DNA of 64,000 nucleotides from Hyphomicrobiaceae bacterium. Lineage in GTDB: Bacteria > Pseudomonadota > Alphaproteobacteria > Rhizobiales > Aestuariivirgaceae. A model generated the notes under the pieces. It did no database searches. It was not told where the DNA came from and worked only from the letters and a program-made list of their open reading frames with translations. The stretch covers positions 62,001-126,000 of the forward strand of contig OMIC01000039.1 in NCBI GenBank assembly GCA_900298995.1. Direction: 5' to 3'. The translations under genes were made by a program, and so were the position numbers. Of this stretch, positions 40,761 to 52,230 are shown piece by piece. Numbering within the stretch: the stretch's first letter is position 1; every line of letters starts with the position of its first letter.

Positions 40761-42197
40761 ATGGCGCTGCACCGCAATCTCATCAATGGCGAATGGCTGG
40801 AGGGCAAGGGCGTCCGCGAGAACGTGAACCCGTCCGACATTTCCGACATTGTTGGCGAATATGCCCAGGCCGATCGAGCCCAGACTGAGGCCGCCATCGC
40901 CGCCGCCGGCGCTGCCCAGCCCGGATGGGCCGCCACGACGCCGCAGCAGAAGGCGGATGTTCTCGAATTCATCGGGACCGAACTTCTCGCCCGCAAGGAC
41001 GAAATCGGCCGACTGCTCGCCCGCGAGGAGGGCAAGCCACTCGCCAACGGCATTGCCGAAACCATGCGTGCCGCCCAGATCTTCAAGTTCTTTGCCCAGG
41101 AGGCCCTGCGCACGGAAGGTGTTGGAATTTCCTCCGTTCGCCCTGGCGTCGACGTGATGATCACCCGTGAACCTCTGGGGGTTGTGGGTCTCATCTGCCC
41201 GTGGAATTTCCCGATCGCCATTCCAGCCTGGAAAATGGCCCCCGCCCTGGCCTTCGGGAACAGCGTGGTGTTCAAGCCCGCCGATCTGGTACGCGGCAGC
41301 GCCTGGGCGCTCGCCGAGATCGTGTCACGCTCGGGCCTGCCCAAGGGCGTCTTCAATCTTGTCATGGGCCGCGGCTCCGTGGTCGGTCAGACACTCCTCG
41401 AATCGCGCGGCGTCCATGCGATTTCCTTCACGGGATCGGTGGAAACAGGGTCCCGCGTGGCCATGGCCTGCGCGGCGCGCGGTGCCAAGTTCCAACTCGA
41501 GATGGGTGGCAAGAACCCGCTCGTGGTGCTCGACGACGCCAATCTCGATCTTGCGGTGGCGGCGGCTCTCGACGGCGCCTTCTACCAGACCGGCCAGCGC
41601 TGTACGGCCTCTTCGCGTCTCATCGTTCAGGCAGGCATCCATGACGCCTTCGTCGAACGCATGGTCGATGGCATGAAGAAGCTGAAAGTCGATCACGCGC
41701 TGAAGGAAGGTACGGTGATCGGGCCTGTCGTCGATGACAGCCAGATGGCACAGGATGAACGCTATATCCAGATCGCGCGTGATGAGGGCGGAACGCTGGC
41801 CTGGGGCGGCGAACGCCTCAATCGCGATACCAAGGGGCACTACCTCAGCCCTGCGCTGTTCACTGGGACCACCAATGATATGCGCATCAACCGCGAGGAA
41901 GTGTTCGGTCCGGTCGCCTCGGTGATCCGGGTGGCGAATTATGACGAGGCGCTGAGTGTCGCCAATGACACCAGCTTCGGTCTTTCGTCCGGCATCTTCA
42001 CCGCCTCGCTGAAGCATGCCACCGATTTCCGCAAGAAGTCGGCGGCCGGCATGGTGATGGTGAACCTGCCGACGGCCGGTGTGGATTATCACGTACCCTT
42101 TGGCGGCCGCAAAGGCTCGAGCTATGGGGCGCGCGAGCAGGGCCGGCATGCGGTCGAATTCTACACCGCGATCAAGACGGCCTACACGCTCGCCTGA
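40761..42197 (+). CDS. NAD(P)-dependent aldehyde dehydrogenase (ketoglutarate-semialdehyde dehydrogenase-like)
   Basis: A 478-residue aldehyde dehydrogenase. The catalytic glutamate in ELEMGGKN-type block (FQLEMGGKNPLVV), the nucleophile cysteine in TGQRCTASSR, and NAD-binding FTGSVETG are present. The size and the TAGVDYHVPFGGRKGSSYGAREQG ending resemble alpha-ketoglutaric semialdehyde dehydrogenases. The ORF track extends 291 codons upstream across the divergent gene. I take ATG 40761 with GAGG upstream. The C terminus overlaps the convergent DMT gene by 16 bases. Confidence 0.9.
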   Translation: MALHRNLINGEWLEGKGVRENVNPSDISDIVGEYAQADRAQTEAAIAAAGAAQPGWAATTPQQKADVLEFIGTELLARKDEIGRLLAREEGKPLANGIAETMRAAQIFKFFAQEALRTEGVGISSVRPGVDVMITREPLGVVGLICPWNFPIAIPAWKMAPALAFGNSVVFKPADLVRGSAWALAEIVSRSGLPKGVFNLVMGRGSVVGQTLLESRGVHAISFTGSVETGSRVAMACAARGAKFQLEMGGKNPLVVLDDANLDLAVAAALDGAFYQTGQRCTASSRLIVQAGIHDAFVERMVDGMKKLKVDHALKEGTVIGPVVDDSQMAQDERYIQIARDEGGTLAWGGERLNRDTKGHYLSPALFTGTTNDMRINREEVFGPVASVIRVANYDEALSVANDTSFGLSSGIFTASLKHATDFRKKSAAGMVMVNLPTAGVDYHVPFGGRKGSSYGAREQGRHAVEFYTAIKTAYTLA

Positions 42198-43051
42198 CCA
42201 GGGGCTGCTGCCTCGCGGGCGAAGACCACCAGTCCGCTTGCCACCACGATGGCCGCGCCCACCAACGTCCAGAGGTCGGGAACGTCGCCGAAGAACAGGA
42301 AACCTGCTCCAATCATCCATACGATCTGGGTGTAGAGAAAGGGGGCGAGGGCGCTGGCGGGCGCCAGCCGGTGCGCCTGGATCAGCATGAAGTGACCCAC
42401 TGCGCCTGCCACACCCATGAAGACTAGAAATCCCCATTGCGTGCCATGCGGCATCTGCCACAGCAGTGGCAGGGGCGCGGCTGCTGCGAGGGCGCCCACG
42501 AAGCTCACATAGAACAGTGACGTTTCTGCCCGGTCGCGCGCGCCCACCTTGCGGGTGACGATATTGTAGACCGCGCCGCAAAAAGATGAGCCGATCGAGA
42601 GCAGCATGGCCCAGTGGAAACTGTCCGTCCCGGGCCGCATGATGATCAGCACGCCAAGAAAGCCGGTTATCACCGCCGCCCAGCGCCGCCAGCCGACGTG
42701 CTCACCGAGGATCGGCACCGAGAGTGCGCAGACCCAGAGCGGAATCGTGAAGAAGATCGCCGCGGTCTGCGCCAGTTGCAGATGCCGCATGGCCATGAAG
42801 TTAAGGATGGTGGACAGCATCAGCAGCACGCCGCGAAGGCCCTGCAGCGCGGGATGGCCGGTGATCAGCATCGCTGGTCCTCCGGCACGCAGCAGGACGG
42901 CAACCGAAATCAGAAATGCCACCGCATAGCGGCCGAAGACCGCCACCGCCGGGGACAGGTCATGCATCACGTGCTTGGCTGCGGAGTCGAGGCTGGTGAA
43001 GACGACCATCGAAGCCGTCATCAACGCTATGCCGGTCATGCGCGGGCTCAT
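42182..43051 (-). CDS. EamA-family (DMT superfamily) transporter
   Basis: A 289-residue ten-helix protein with two EamA repeats. ATG 43051 (MSPRMTGIAL) has AGGA upstream and starts at the first helix, 21 codons inside the ORF track frame. It is convergent with the aldehyde dehydrogenase and lies close to glucokinase upstream on the same strand. The substrate is unknown. Confidence 0.87.
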   Translation of the reverse strand: MSPRMTGIALMTASMVVFTSLDSAAKHVMHDLSPAVAVFGRYAVAFLISVAVLLRAGGPAMLITGHPALQGLRGVLLMLSTILNFMAMRHLQLAQTAAIFFTIPLWVCALSVPILGEHVGWRRWAAVITGFLGVLIIMRPGTDSFHWAMLLSIGSSFCGAVYNIVTRKVGARDRAETSLFYVSFVGALAAAAPLPLLWQMPHGTQWGFLVFMGVAGAVGHFMLIQAHRLAPASALAPFLYTQIVWMIGAGFLFFGDVPDLWTLVGAAIVVASGLVVFAREAAAPGQASV

Positions 43052-43135
43052 CGTGATCCTATGGGAGGCACGAAGCGACTGGATCGGCAGAACTGCCGCC
43101 GGAGCAGACATCATGGTCAGGATTGTTCACGATCC

Positions 43136-44083
43136 TCACGTCATGTCGGCGATGGCCGCCGCGCAGCCCTTGAAGGCGGGAAATCGCTCCGTGATGACAT
43201 AGACGGGGATGGGCCGCATCACATGCGCCAGCCGGCCCTTGTCTTCGAATACGGCGCGAAATGTGCCTGCTTTCAACTGTCCGATGATCGACGGTGCTAT
43301 TCCGCCGGCCAGATAGACGCCACCCTTCGCCTGCATGGTCATGGCGGCGTCGCTCGCGATCCGGGCCAGCCATACGATGAATTGCGCAAGGGTCTTTTCT
43401 GCGGAGGCATCGGTGCCCGCCAGTGCGGCCTGCAACACGGCCTCCGGGCTGTCGAGGCGGGCCGTGCCGGCAATTGCCCGGTACATGCGCAGCAGGCCGC
43501 CGCCCGTGACCGCAAATTCGGCCTCGAAGGGGATGTCAGGCTCGCTCATGCGCTCGCGCCAGTCGAACTCGGCCTTTGTGACCACGGGCAGCGTGATGTG
43601 GCCCACCTCGCCCGGCAGCGCCAGCCAGCCGCCCTGCGGCATCGGCGCCAGTGTCGCCATGCCGAGCCCCGTGCCGGGCCCGAGAACGATCTTGACGCCG
43701 GGCTTCAGGGGTGTTTCGCCGCCGATCTGCACCAGATCGTCAGGGCTCAGATGTGGAAGAGAGAGTGCCAGGGCCTCGAAATCATTGAGCAGACGAAAGC
43801 GGTCCGCACCCGCCGCTGCCATGAGCGATGTCCGACTGAAGTGCCAGTCCCGGTTGGTGAGGGTTACGCTCTCACCCTCGACAGGCGCCGCCACGGCGAC
43901 CGCCGCGGCGGCAAGGCGCGTGATGCCCCGGGTCTTGAGATAGGCCCTGATCGAGTCCTCCAGCGAGGCGAAATCATCGTTCTTGTGCACGGCGATGTCG
44001 GCCACATGGCTCTCGCCGCGCGCAATCAGCCCGAAGCGGGAATTCGTCCCTCCGATGTCGCCGACCAGCGCGTGTTCGCTCAT
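43136..44083 (-). CDS. glk: glucokinase
   Basis: Phosphorylates glucose to glucose-6-phosphate, feeding the Zwf-Pgl-Edd-Eda genes nearby. The 315-residue protein shows the ATP loop GDIGGTNSRFGL, the sugar-binding LLNDFEA, LGPGTGLGMA and the GEVGHITLP block of the Glk (ROK-unrelated) family. The start MSEHALVGDIGG at 44083 is preferred to the longer ORF frame. It is divergent from prfC and upstream of the DMT gene on the same strand. Confidence 0.93.
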   Translation of the reverse strand: MSEHALVGDIGGTNSRFGLIARGESHVADIAVHKNDDFASLEDSIRAYLKTRGITRLAAAAVAVAAPVEGESVTLTNRDWHFSRTSLMAAAGADRFRLLNDFEALALSLPHLSPDDLVQIGGETPLKPGVKIVLGPGTGLGMATLAPMPQGGWLALPGEVGHITLPVVTKAEFDWRERMSEPDIPFEAEFAVTGGGLLRMYRAIAGTARLDSPEAVLQAALAGTDASAEKTLAQFIVWLARIASDAAMTMQAKGGVYLAGGIAPSIIGQLKAGTFRAVFEDKGRLAHVMRPIPVYVITERFPAFKGCAAAIADMT

Positions 44084-44199
44084 CTCATGCCCCCGTGGGC
44101 ACCCAGTGCCACGGCGGCGGGCTTTGGGCAACAGCGAAAGCTTTACCCTGCGGGAAAAGGGGTTTAGGAGACCGCCAGCACCCCAGAGACGGACGCATC

Positions 44200-45779
<1,580 letters not shown>

Positions 45780-45783
<4 letters not shown>

Positions 45784-46517
45784 ACCCGCTCGCTGCCTAT
45801 CTGCCGATGGATTTCGACTGGCTCCACGCCGTCGCGGTGGGCCTCATCTTCGGGCTGTGGGGCCTCTACACGCCGATCCTGAAACGTCTGGGCCGTGGCT
45901 CGCTCAACGAACAGCTTCACGTGGTGCGGTTGCGCTGGCTCCAGATGCATCAGGACATCGATCGCGAGCACCGGGTTTTCGACGCCATATTGCTGGGTCA
46001 CATTTCCAATTCAGTGTCCTATTTCGGGTCCGGCACGCTTCTGGTTCTGGCCGGGCTGGTTGGCGCACTGGCCAATGTCAACAATGTCTTCCTGCTGACG
46101 CGCGGACTCAAATTCGTCGACAAGACCATGTCGCTCGAGCTTTTCACGCTCTACTTCGGCTTGCTGACGCTCATCATGGTGCTGTGCTTTTTCGCCTTCA
46201 CCTATGCGCTGCGCAAGATGGCCTATACCTTTGCCATGCTCGGCGGCCTGCAGGCCGCGCCGGCTGAAACCGAACAGTCGCGGATCATGGGTGAGCAGTC
46301 GGCGGTGGTGCTGACCGAGGCGGTGCGTTCGATCAACAACGGCATTCGTGGTTTCTACTATGCGATTGCGGCGCTGTTCCTGTTCGCCGGACCCTATGCG
46401 GCGATCTCCGCCACGGTGGCCATCACTGCTCTGCTCTTTTACCGGCAGCTGTTTTCGCCCACGGCTGTCGCCATTGCGCGCTACGTCGATGCGCTCAGGG
46501 GCTCTTCGCCGAAGTGA
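45780..46517 (+). CDS. DUF599-family membrane protein
   Basis: A 245-residue protein with about four predicted membrane helices (roughly 18-35, 78-105, 122-150, 195-220). The N-terminal cytoplasmic helix and a loop RWLQMHQDIDREHRVFDAILLGHISNSVSYFGSGTLL are typical of DUF599. The function is unknown. It overlaps prfC by four bases and converges on eda with a 23-base overlap, so its last codons lie inside the eda coding strand complement. Confidence 0.88.
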
Positions 46518-47160
46518 TCTGGCGCAGCGCCGCCGCCTCGGCAGCAAGCCTCTCGACCCCGGCCCAGTCTTTCGCATCCACGAGCGTCTTGGGCGCCATC
46601 CACGATCCGCCGATGGTGATGACATTGGAGAGTTTCAGATAGGCCGGTGCCTTCTCGAGATTGATCCCGCCCGTGGGGCAGAAGCGGATCTGCGGCAAGG
46701 GCGACGCAAGTGACGAGAGATAGGCGGCCCCTCCAGCCGGTTCGGCGGGGAAGAATTTCTGGATCGTGTAGCCCCATTCAAGCAGAGCCATGCATTCAGA
46801 GGCGGTCACGCCGCCGGGCAACAGGGCAATGTCGTAGTCCTCTCCCGCTCCAAGCAGTCTTCCGGTTGCGCCCGGCGATACAGCGAATTTGCAGCCAAGT
46901 TTCTCACTGTCGCGCAACTGTTCAGGTGTCAGCACGGTGCCGGAGCCGACGATGGCGTCGTCGACCTCGGCGATGATGGCGCGGATGCAGTCCATGGCCT
47001 TGGGCGTCCGCAGCGTGATCTCGAGCACCGGCAGCCCGCCCTTGACCAGCGCGCGAGCGAGCGGCACGGCATCCGCCACATTCTCGATCACCATGACGGG
47101 TACCACCGGCGCCAGGCGCAGCGCCTCCACAAGGCCTTTCTGATAGATCCTTGTCATCAC
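46495..47160 (-). CDS. eda: 2-dehydro-3-deoxyphosphogluconate (KDPG) aldolase
   Basis: Splits KDPG to pyruvate and glyceraldehyde-3-phosphate, the closing step of the Entner-Doudoroff pathway. The 221-residue class I aldolase has the glutamate in LEITLRT and the Schiff-base lysine in [10 protein letters not shown]. Last gene of zwf-pgl-edd-eda on the minus strand; its start overlaps the edd stop (ATGA). Confidence 0.96.
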   Translation of the reverse strand: MMTRIYQKGLVEALRLAPVVPVMVIENVADAVPLARALVKGGLPVLEITLRTPKAMDCIRAIIAEVDDAIVGSGTVLTPEQLRDSEKLGCKFAVSPGATGRLLGAGEDYDIALLPGGVTASECMALLEWGYTIQKFFPAEPAGGAAYLSSLASPLPQIRFCPTGGINLEKAPAYLKLSNVITIGGSWMAPKTLVDAKDWAGVERLAAEAAALRQITSAKSP

Positions 47161-48971
47161 AGGCTCCCGAAAATCGATGCACCACGGTCCGCGCCGCCGG
47201 TGGTGGCGCGGAACACCTCGAAGAGATCCCGCCCCGTGCCGTCGCGGTTGGCGGCAAGATCAGCCGTTGCCGGTTCGCGGAGGGAGAGATCGGCCAGCAC
47301 GTCGAGCGTGCCGCGCTCGGCATCGAGCCGGATCATGTCGCCATCGCGGATCAGCGCGATTGCTCCGCCGTCTGCCGCTTCGGGCGTCACATGGATTGCG
47401 GCGGGCACCTTGCCCGAGGCCCCCGACATGCGGCCATCCGTGACCAGCGCCACGCGGAACCCCCTGTCCTGCAGCACCGCCAGCGGCGGCGTCAGGCGGT
47501 GCAGTTCGGGCATGCCATTGGCTCTGGGGCCCTGGAAGCGCACGACGGCCACGACATCGCCATTGAGAGAGCCCGCCTTGAAGGCCGCCTGAAGTTCCTC
47601 CTGCGAGTGGAACACCCTTGCAGGCGCCTCGATCACATGGCGGTCGGTGGGGATGGACGAGGTCTTGATCACCGACAGCCCGAGATTTCCGGAAAGCACG
47701 TTGAGACCGCCCGTCGGCTGGAAGGGCTCGGCACAGCCACGCAATACCTTCTCGTCATGCGAGGCCCGTGCGGCATCGGCATAGATGAGTTCGCCGGACG
47801 GGCCCAGCCGCGCTTCCCTGGTGTAGCCGGACAGCCCGGTGCCCATGATGGTCGAGACATCCTCATGGAGCAGGCCTGCGCCAAGCAATTCGCGGATGAG
47901 GAATCCCATGCCGCCTGCCGCATTGAAGTGATTCACGTCTGCCTTGCCATTGGGATAGACGCGGGCCAGCAGCGGCACGGCCTTCGAGAGTTCAGCGAGA
48001 TCGTCCCAACTTAGCGCAATGCCGGCGGCTGCGGCCATGGCGATGAGATGCATGGTGTGATTGGTCGAGCCGCCGGTGGCGAGCAATCCCACGACGCCGT
48101 TCACCACGGCCTTTTCGTCATAGATCCGGCCGATGGGAAGGTAATCGTTGCCCAGCGCCGTGATCGCCAGTGCGCGCCTCGCCGATTCCCGCGTGATCGC
48201 TTCGCGCAGCGGTGTGCCCGGGTTGACGAAGGTCGAGCCGGGAAGATGAAGACCCATGATCTCCATCAGCATCTGGTTGGAATTGGCGGTACCGTAGAAG
48301 GGGCAGGTGCCGGGACCGTGATAGGAACGGGCTTCGGCCTCCAGCAGTTCCTCGCGACCGATCTTTCCTTCGGCGTAGAGCTGACGGATCTTGGCCTTCT
48401 CGTCATTGTTCATGCCGCTGGTCATTGGCCCTGCCGGTATGAAGACGGCTGGCAGATGCCCGAAGGAGAGTGCACCGATGATGAGGCCCGGCACGATCTT
48501 GTCGCAGACGCCGAGATAAACCGCCGCGTCGAACATCTGGTGCGACAAGGCGACGGCCGTCGAGAGCGCGATCACGTCGCGCGAGAACAGCGAGAGTTCC
48601 ATGCCGGTCTCGCCCTGGGTCACACCATCGCACATGGCGGGCACGCCGCCGGCGACCTGGGCAGTGCCGCCGGCCTCCCGCGCCGCATGGCGGATTGTCT
48701 CAGGATAAGTCTCGAAGGGCTGATGTGCCGAGAGCATGTCGTTGTAGGCGGTGACGATTCCTACATTGGGGGCATCGCCGTGGCGCAGGGCGTTCTTGTC
48801 ATGTGTATTGCAGGCGGCGAATCCATGCGCGATGTTCGCACAGCCGAGGCTCTTGCGCTTTGGGCGCAGTGCCACGGCCGCCTCGATCTTGTCGAGATAG
48901 CGCCGACGTGATGCCCGGCTGCGGGCGATGATCTTCTCGGTGACGGCGGAAACGGTCTCTGTCACGGACAT
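47157..48971 (-). CDS. edd: phosphogluconate dehydratase
   Basis: Dehydrates 6-phosphogluconate to KDPG; an IlvD/Edd-family iron-sulfur enzyme. The 604-residue protein shows the cysteine-bearing blocks [40 protein letters not shown] and VCDKIVPG, matching the [4Fe-4S]-binding pattern. ATG 48971 (GAGGTGAAG upstream) is used rather than five codons earlier. It lies 16 bases after pgl and overlaps eda. Confidence 0.96.
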   Translation of the reverse strand: MSVTETVSAVTEKIIARSRASRRRYLDKIEAAVALRPKRKSLGCANIAHGFAACNTHDKNALRHGDAPNVGIVTAYNDMLSAHQPFETYPETIRHAAREAGGTAQVAGGVPAMCDGVTQGETGMELSLFSRDVIALSTAVALSHQMFDAAVYLGVCDKIVPGLIIGALSFGHLPAVFIPAGPMTSGMNNDEKAKIRQLYAEGKIGREELLEAEARSYHGPGTCPFYGTANSNQMLMEIMGLHLPGSTFVNPGTPLREAITRESARRALAITALGNDYLPIGRIYDEKAVVNGVVGLLATGGSTNHTMHLIAMAAAAGIALSWDDLAELSKAVPLLARVYPNGKADVNHFNAAGGMGFLIRELLGAGLLHEDVSTIMGTGLSGYTREARLGPSGELIYADAARASHDEKVLRGCAEPFQPTGGLNVLSGNLGLSVIKTSSIPTDRHVIEAPARVFHSQEELQAAFKAGSLNGDVVAVVRFQGPRANGMPELHRLTPPLAVLQDRGFRVALVTDGRMSGASGKVPAAIHVTPEAADGGAIALIRDGDMIRLDAERGTLDVLADLSLREPATADLAANRDGTGRDLFEVFRATTGGADRGASIFGSL

Positions 48972-48987
48972 GTCTTCACCTCGCAAT

Positions 48988-49644
48988 TCACGGGCACCAG
49001 TAGAGTGTCAACGGCCTGACGCTCCGCAAGACTGCTCTTACCGGCATTTCCGACGCTGGGCCATGGCCGAGCGCGCGCTGCAGCACGGCCCTCTTTTCCG
49101 CGCCCTCGATGTGGAGCATGAGGCAGCCCGCCTCCTCGAGCACGGGAAGCGTGAAGGTCAGGCGCGGCTCGCCTGCGCCCGGCGCCGTGATCTCGATCAG
49201 CCGTATGCCGGAGTTGGGGTCAATCGCCTCCGCCAGCCGGTCGCCGCCGGGAAAGAATGACGCTGTGTGACCATCGGTTCCCATGCCGAGCACCGCAACG
49301 TCAAGGGCCGGAAGCCGGGCGGCGGCAGGGTTTTCGAACAGTGGTACGAAACCAGCCCGGGCCGCTTTGCCGTGCATCAGATGCTGGCGTACCAGCCGGG
49401 CGTTGGAGCGCTCGCTCGTCTCCGGCACCTGGCGCTCGTCCACCAGCGTGACGCGCACCTTCTCCCAGGCTAGGTCCGTCTGCGCGAGCTTGTCGAGGAA
49501 GAGGGCAGGCGTCTTGCCGCCGGATACCGCGAGAAGGGCTTCGCCCTGTTCGGACAAGGCCTTTCTGAGCACTGCCGCCACGTCGGCAGCCAGCGCCGCT
49601 GCGAGATCCGCGCGGGTATCGAAGATGCGTTCTTCCGTGATCAT
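48988..49644 (-). CDS. pgl: 6-phosphogluconolactonase
   Basis: Hydrolyses 6-phosphogluconolactone to 6-phosphogluconate. The 218-residue protein matches the DevB/Pgl family: [39 protein letters not shown] and [14 protein letters not shown]. It overlaps zwf by four bases upstream and is followed by edd, completing the upper half of the ED route. Confidence 0.94.
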   Translation of the reverse strand: MITEERIFDTRADLAAALAADVAAVLRKALSEQGEALLAVSGGKTPALFLDKLAQTDLAWEKVRVTLVDERQVPETSERSNARLVRQHLMHGKAARAGFVPLFENPAAARLPALDVAVLGMGTDGHTASFFPGGDRLAEAIDPNSGIRLIEITAPGAGEPRLTFTLPVLEEAGCLMLHIEGAEKRAVLQRALGHGPASEMPVRAVLRSVRPLTLYWCP

Positions 49645-51137
49645 AGGTCCTGGTCTTCATACCAGGTGCGGCCATCACGCTCGATCAGTGCCACGGCGGC
49701 GGACGGGCCCCATGTGCCAGCGGTGTAGGGCTTGGGCAGTTCGGCCGATGTGCCCCAGGAATCGAGAATGGGATCGATCCACGCCCAGGCGGCCTCCACC
49801 TCGTCACGCCGCATGAACAGCGCCTGATTGCCGCGCACAACGTCCATGATGAGCCGCTCATAGGCATCGGGATTGCGCACGTTGAAGGCATCCGCGAAGC
49901 TCATGTCGAGCGGGACATGCGAGAGCCGCATGCCGCCGGGACCCGGGTCCTTGATCATAAGCCACAGCTTCACGCCCTCGTCGGGCTGCAGGCGGATGAC
50001 GAGCCGGTTGGGTGCGATGGGGCCCGCGCTGGCGTCGAACACCGAATGGGGAATGGGCTTGAAGGTGACGACAATCTCGGAGACGCGGCCTGCCAGACGC
50101 TTGCCGGTGCGCAGATAGAAGGGAACCCCACTCCACCGCCAGTTGGCGATCTCGGCCTTGAGTGCCACGAAGGTCTCGGTGCGCGATGCGGTCGATCCGA
50201 GTTCCTCGAGATAGCCCTTCACCGCGCCGCCGCCTGTGGCGCCCGCGCGATACTGCCCGCGCACCGTGACATGGGCTGCCTGGTCGCCCGCAACGGGCCG
50301 GAGCGATTTCAGAACCTTCAGCTTCTCGTCACGCAGAGAGTCGGCATCGGTTGATACCGGCGGCTCCATGGCCACGAGGCAGAGCAGCTGCAGGATGTGG
50401 TTCTGGACCATGTCGCGCAGCGCCCCGGCCGTGTCGTAGTATCCCGCGCGGCTCTCGACGCCCAGCGTTTCCGCAACTGTGATCTGCACATGGTCGATAT
50501 GTCCGGAATTCCACACCGGTTCGAACAGCGCATTGGCGAAGCGTAGCGCCATCAGGTTCTGTACCGTTTCCTTACCGAGATAGTGGTCGATGCGGTAAAT
50601 CTGCGGCTCGGCAAAGACCCGGCCGATCGACTCGTTCAGGGCGCGTGCCGATTTGCCCGACTTGCCCAGCGGCTTCTCGATCACCACGCGGGTGCGCGGT
50701 GTCACCAGCTGGCAGGCCGCGAGCCGGTCGCAGATCGGCCCGAACAGGTCGGGGCCCACTGCGAGATAGAAGACGCGCACGCGATCAGCGCCCGCCGCGA
50801 GCCGCTGGCCGAGTTCGGCCCAGCCCGCATCCTGGGCGGCATCGGCCGTGACATAATCAAGGCGTTCCAGGAATCGCGTGAGGCTGTCGGCAGGCCGGTC
50901 GGAGGCTGCGACGTGATCCTCGATGGCCTTGAGGGCGAAATCCACGAAGGCCTCCCGGCTCAGCGCACGCCGCGAACAGCCGATGATGCGCGCGCCCGGT
51001 GGCACCTGGCCCTGCATGTCACGGTGGAAAAGGGCCGGCAGCAGCTTGCGTTGCGCCAGGTCGCCGGTCGCACCGAAGACCACAAGGTCGAACAGGTCCA
51101 CCGGGATGATCCGCGAGGTCATGCGTGTATCCGCCAT
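49641..51137 (-). CDS. zwf: glucose-6-phosphate 1-dehydrogenase
   Basis: Oxidises glucose-6-phosphate with NAD(P) to the lactone, entry to the ED and pentose phosphate routes. The 498-residue protein shows the nucleotide loop FGATGDLAQRKLLPAL and the active-site block RIDHYLGKETVQN. Candidate starts are ATG 51137 and ATG 51122, and the ORF track frame is 19 codons longer. First gene of zwf-pgl-edd-eda and divergent from a PfkB kinase. Confidence 0.95.
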   Translation of the reverse strand: MADTRMTSRIIPVDLFDLVVFGATGDLAQRKLLPALFHRDMQGQVPPGARIIGCSRRALSREAFVDFALKAIEDHVAASDRPADSLTRFLERLDYVTADAAQDAGWAELGQRLAAGADRVRVFYLAVGPDLFGPICDRLAACQLVTPRTRVVIEKPLGKSGKSARALNESIGRVFAEPQIYRIDHYLGKETVQNLMALRFANALFEPVWNSGHIDHVQITVAETLGVESRAGYYDTAGALRDMVQNHILQLLCLVAMEPPVSTDADSLRDEKLKVLKSLRPVAGDQAAHVTVRGQYRAGATGGGAVKGYLEELGSTASRTETFVALKAEIANWRWSGVPFYLRTGKRLAGRVSEIVVTFKPIPHSVFDASAGPIAPNRLVIRLQPDEGVKLWLMIKDPGPGGMRLSHVPLDMSFADAFNVRNPDAYERLIMDVVRGNQALFMRRDEVEAAWAWIDPILDSWGTSAELPKPYTAGTWGPSAAVALIERDGRTWYEDQDL

Positions 51138-51235
51138 TTTTGATGTGCGCCGCTCAAATAGCGGTTTTCCGTGGCAAGTCAATGACGCCGGCACGATGCA
51201 GCGACGACGCCTTTATTGCAATTCGCGGCCGCATA

Positions 51236-51250
51236 CGCCAATGCTTGGCG
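51236..51250. promoter_or_regulatory. short perfect palindrome upstream of the PfkB kinase
   Basis: CGCCAA-TGC-TTGGCG is a six-base perfect inverted repeat, 25 bases before the kinase ATG and about 100 before zwf. It could be a regulator site shared by the sugar genes or a leader hairpin. No known consensus is matched with confidence. Confidence 0.4.
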
Positions 51251-51275
51251 GACGTCAGAAGAGGGGGAACGGGGC

Positions 51276-52199
51276 ATGATCCTGTGCTGCGGCGAAGCGC
51301 TGATCGATTTTCTGCCGCGCCAGACTGCGTCGGGCGCCACCGCCTACCAGCCGTTCTGCGGCGGATCGGTCTACAACACCGCCATTGCACTCGGGCGGCT
51401 CGGGCAGCCCGTCGGCCTGTTCACGGGCCTGTCCGACGATTTCTTCGGCGACATGCTGCGCGAGGGCCTCGCAGCCAGCAAGGTGCGCCTGACCTACACG
51501 AAGTCATGGGACCGGCCCTCTACGCTCGCCTTCGTCAAGCTGACAGATGGCCATGCGCGCTATTCCTTCTTCGATAACAATTCGGCCGGGCGCATGCTCA
51601 CGAGGCGGGACCTTCCGAGGCTCGATGCCCGGGTACAGGCACTGCATTTCGGATCCATCAGCCTCATTCCAGAGCCTGGCGGATCGACGCTCGAGGCGCT
51701 GATGAAACGTGAGGCGGGCAAGCGGGTCGTTTCGCTCGACCCCAACATTCGCCCCGGGCAGATCCGGGACCGCCGGTCCCATCTCGCCCGCCTGAAGCGC
51801 ATGATCGCCATGGCCGATATCGTCAAGCTTTCGGATGAGGACGTGATCTGGATGACCGGCAAGGATGACGCCCGTGCCGCCGCCCGCAACTGGCTGCGGC
51901 TGGGCGCAAAGCTGGTGCTGGTCACCCGTGGCGCTGCCGGGGTTGAGGCCTTCACCGCGTCTCTCGCCCTGAGCCGTCCTGCCGGGAAGGTGAAGGTGGC
52001 TGACACGGTTGGTGCGGGTGACACCTTCACGGCAGGCTTCCTCACCGCCCTCCGCAGCCGCAGGCTGCTCGCCAAGCGAGCCATTGCCGACCTGTCCGAG
52101 GCCGAACTCGGGGCGGCCCTCGAGTTTGCTGTGCGTGCGGCGGCCATCACCTGTTCGAGGCCCGGTGCTGATCCGCCATGGGCGCGCGAGCTGGCTTGA
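51276..52199 (+). CDS. PfkB-family sugar kinase (fructokinase-like)
   Basis: A 307-residue ribokinase-fold kinase with the N-terminal LCCGEALIDFLP and GGSVYNTAIALGRLG substrate block and the C-terminal signature DTVGAGDTFTAGFL containing the base aspartate. It resembles fructokinases and 2-keto-3-deoxygluconate kinases. With the ED operon divergent, either fructose or KDG would be sensible. ATG 51276 has a GGGGAACGGGGC purine-rich site. The ORF track frame is 20 codons longer. Confidence 0.85.
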   Translation: MILCCGEALIDFLPRQTASGATAYQPFCGGSVYNTAIALGRLGQPVGLFTGLSDDFFGDMLREGLAASKVRLTYTKSWDRPSTLAFVKLTDGHARYSFFDNNSAGRMLTRRDLPRLDARVQALHFGSISLIPEPGGSTLEALMKREAGKRVVSLDPNIRPGQIRDRRSHLARLKRMIAMADIVKLSDEDVIWMTGKDDARAAARNWLRLGAKLVLVTRGAAGVEAFTASLALSRPAGKVKVADTVGAGDTFTAGFLTALRSRRLLAKRAIADLSEAELGAALEFAVRAAAITCSRPGADPPWARELA

Positions 52200-52230
52200 C
52201 TTTCGCGCTCGCCCGCCCGAGGTGAGCGGC

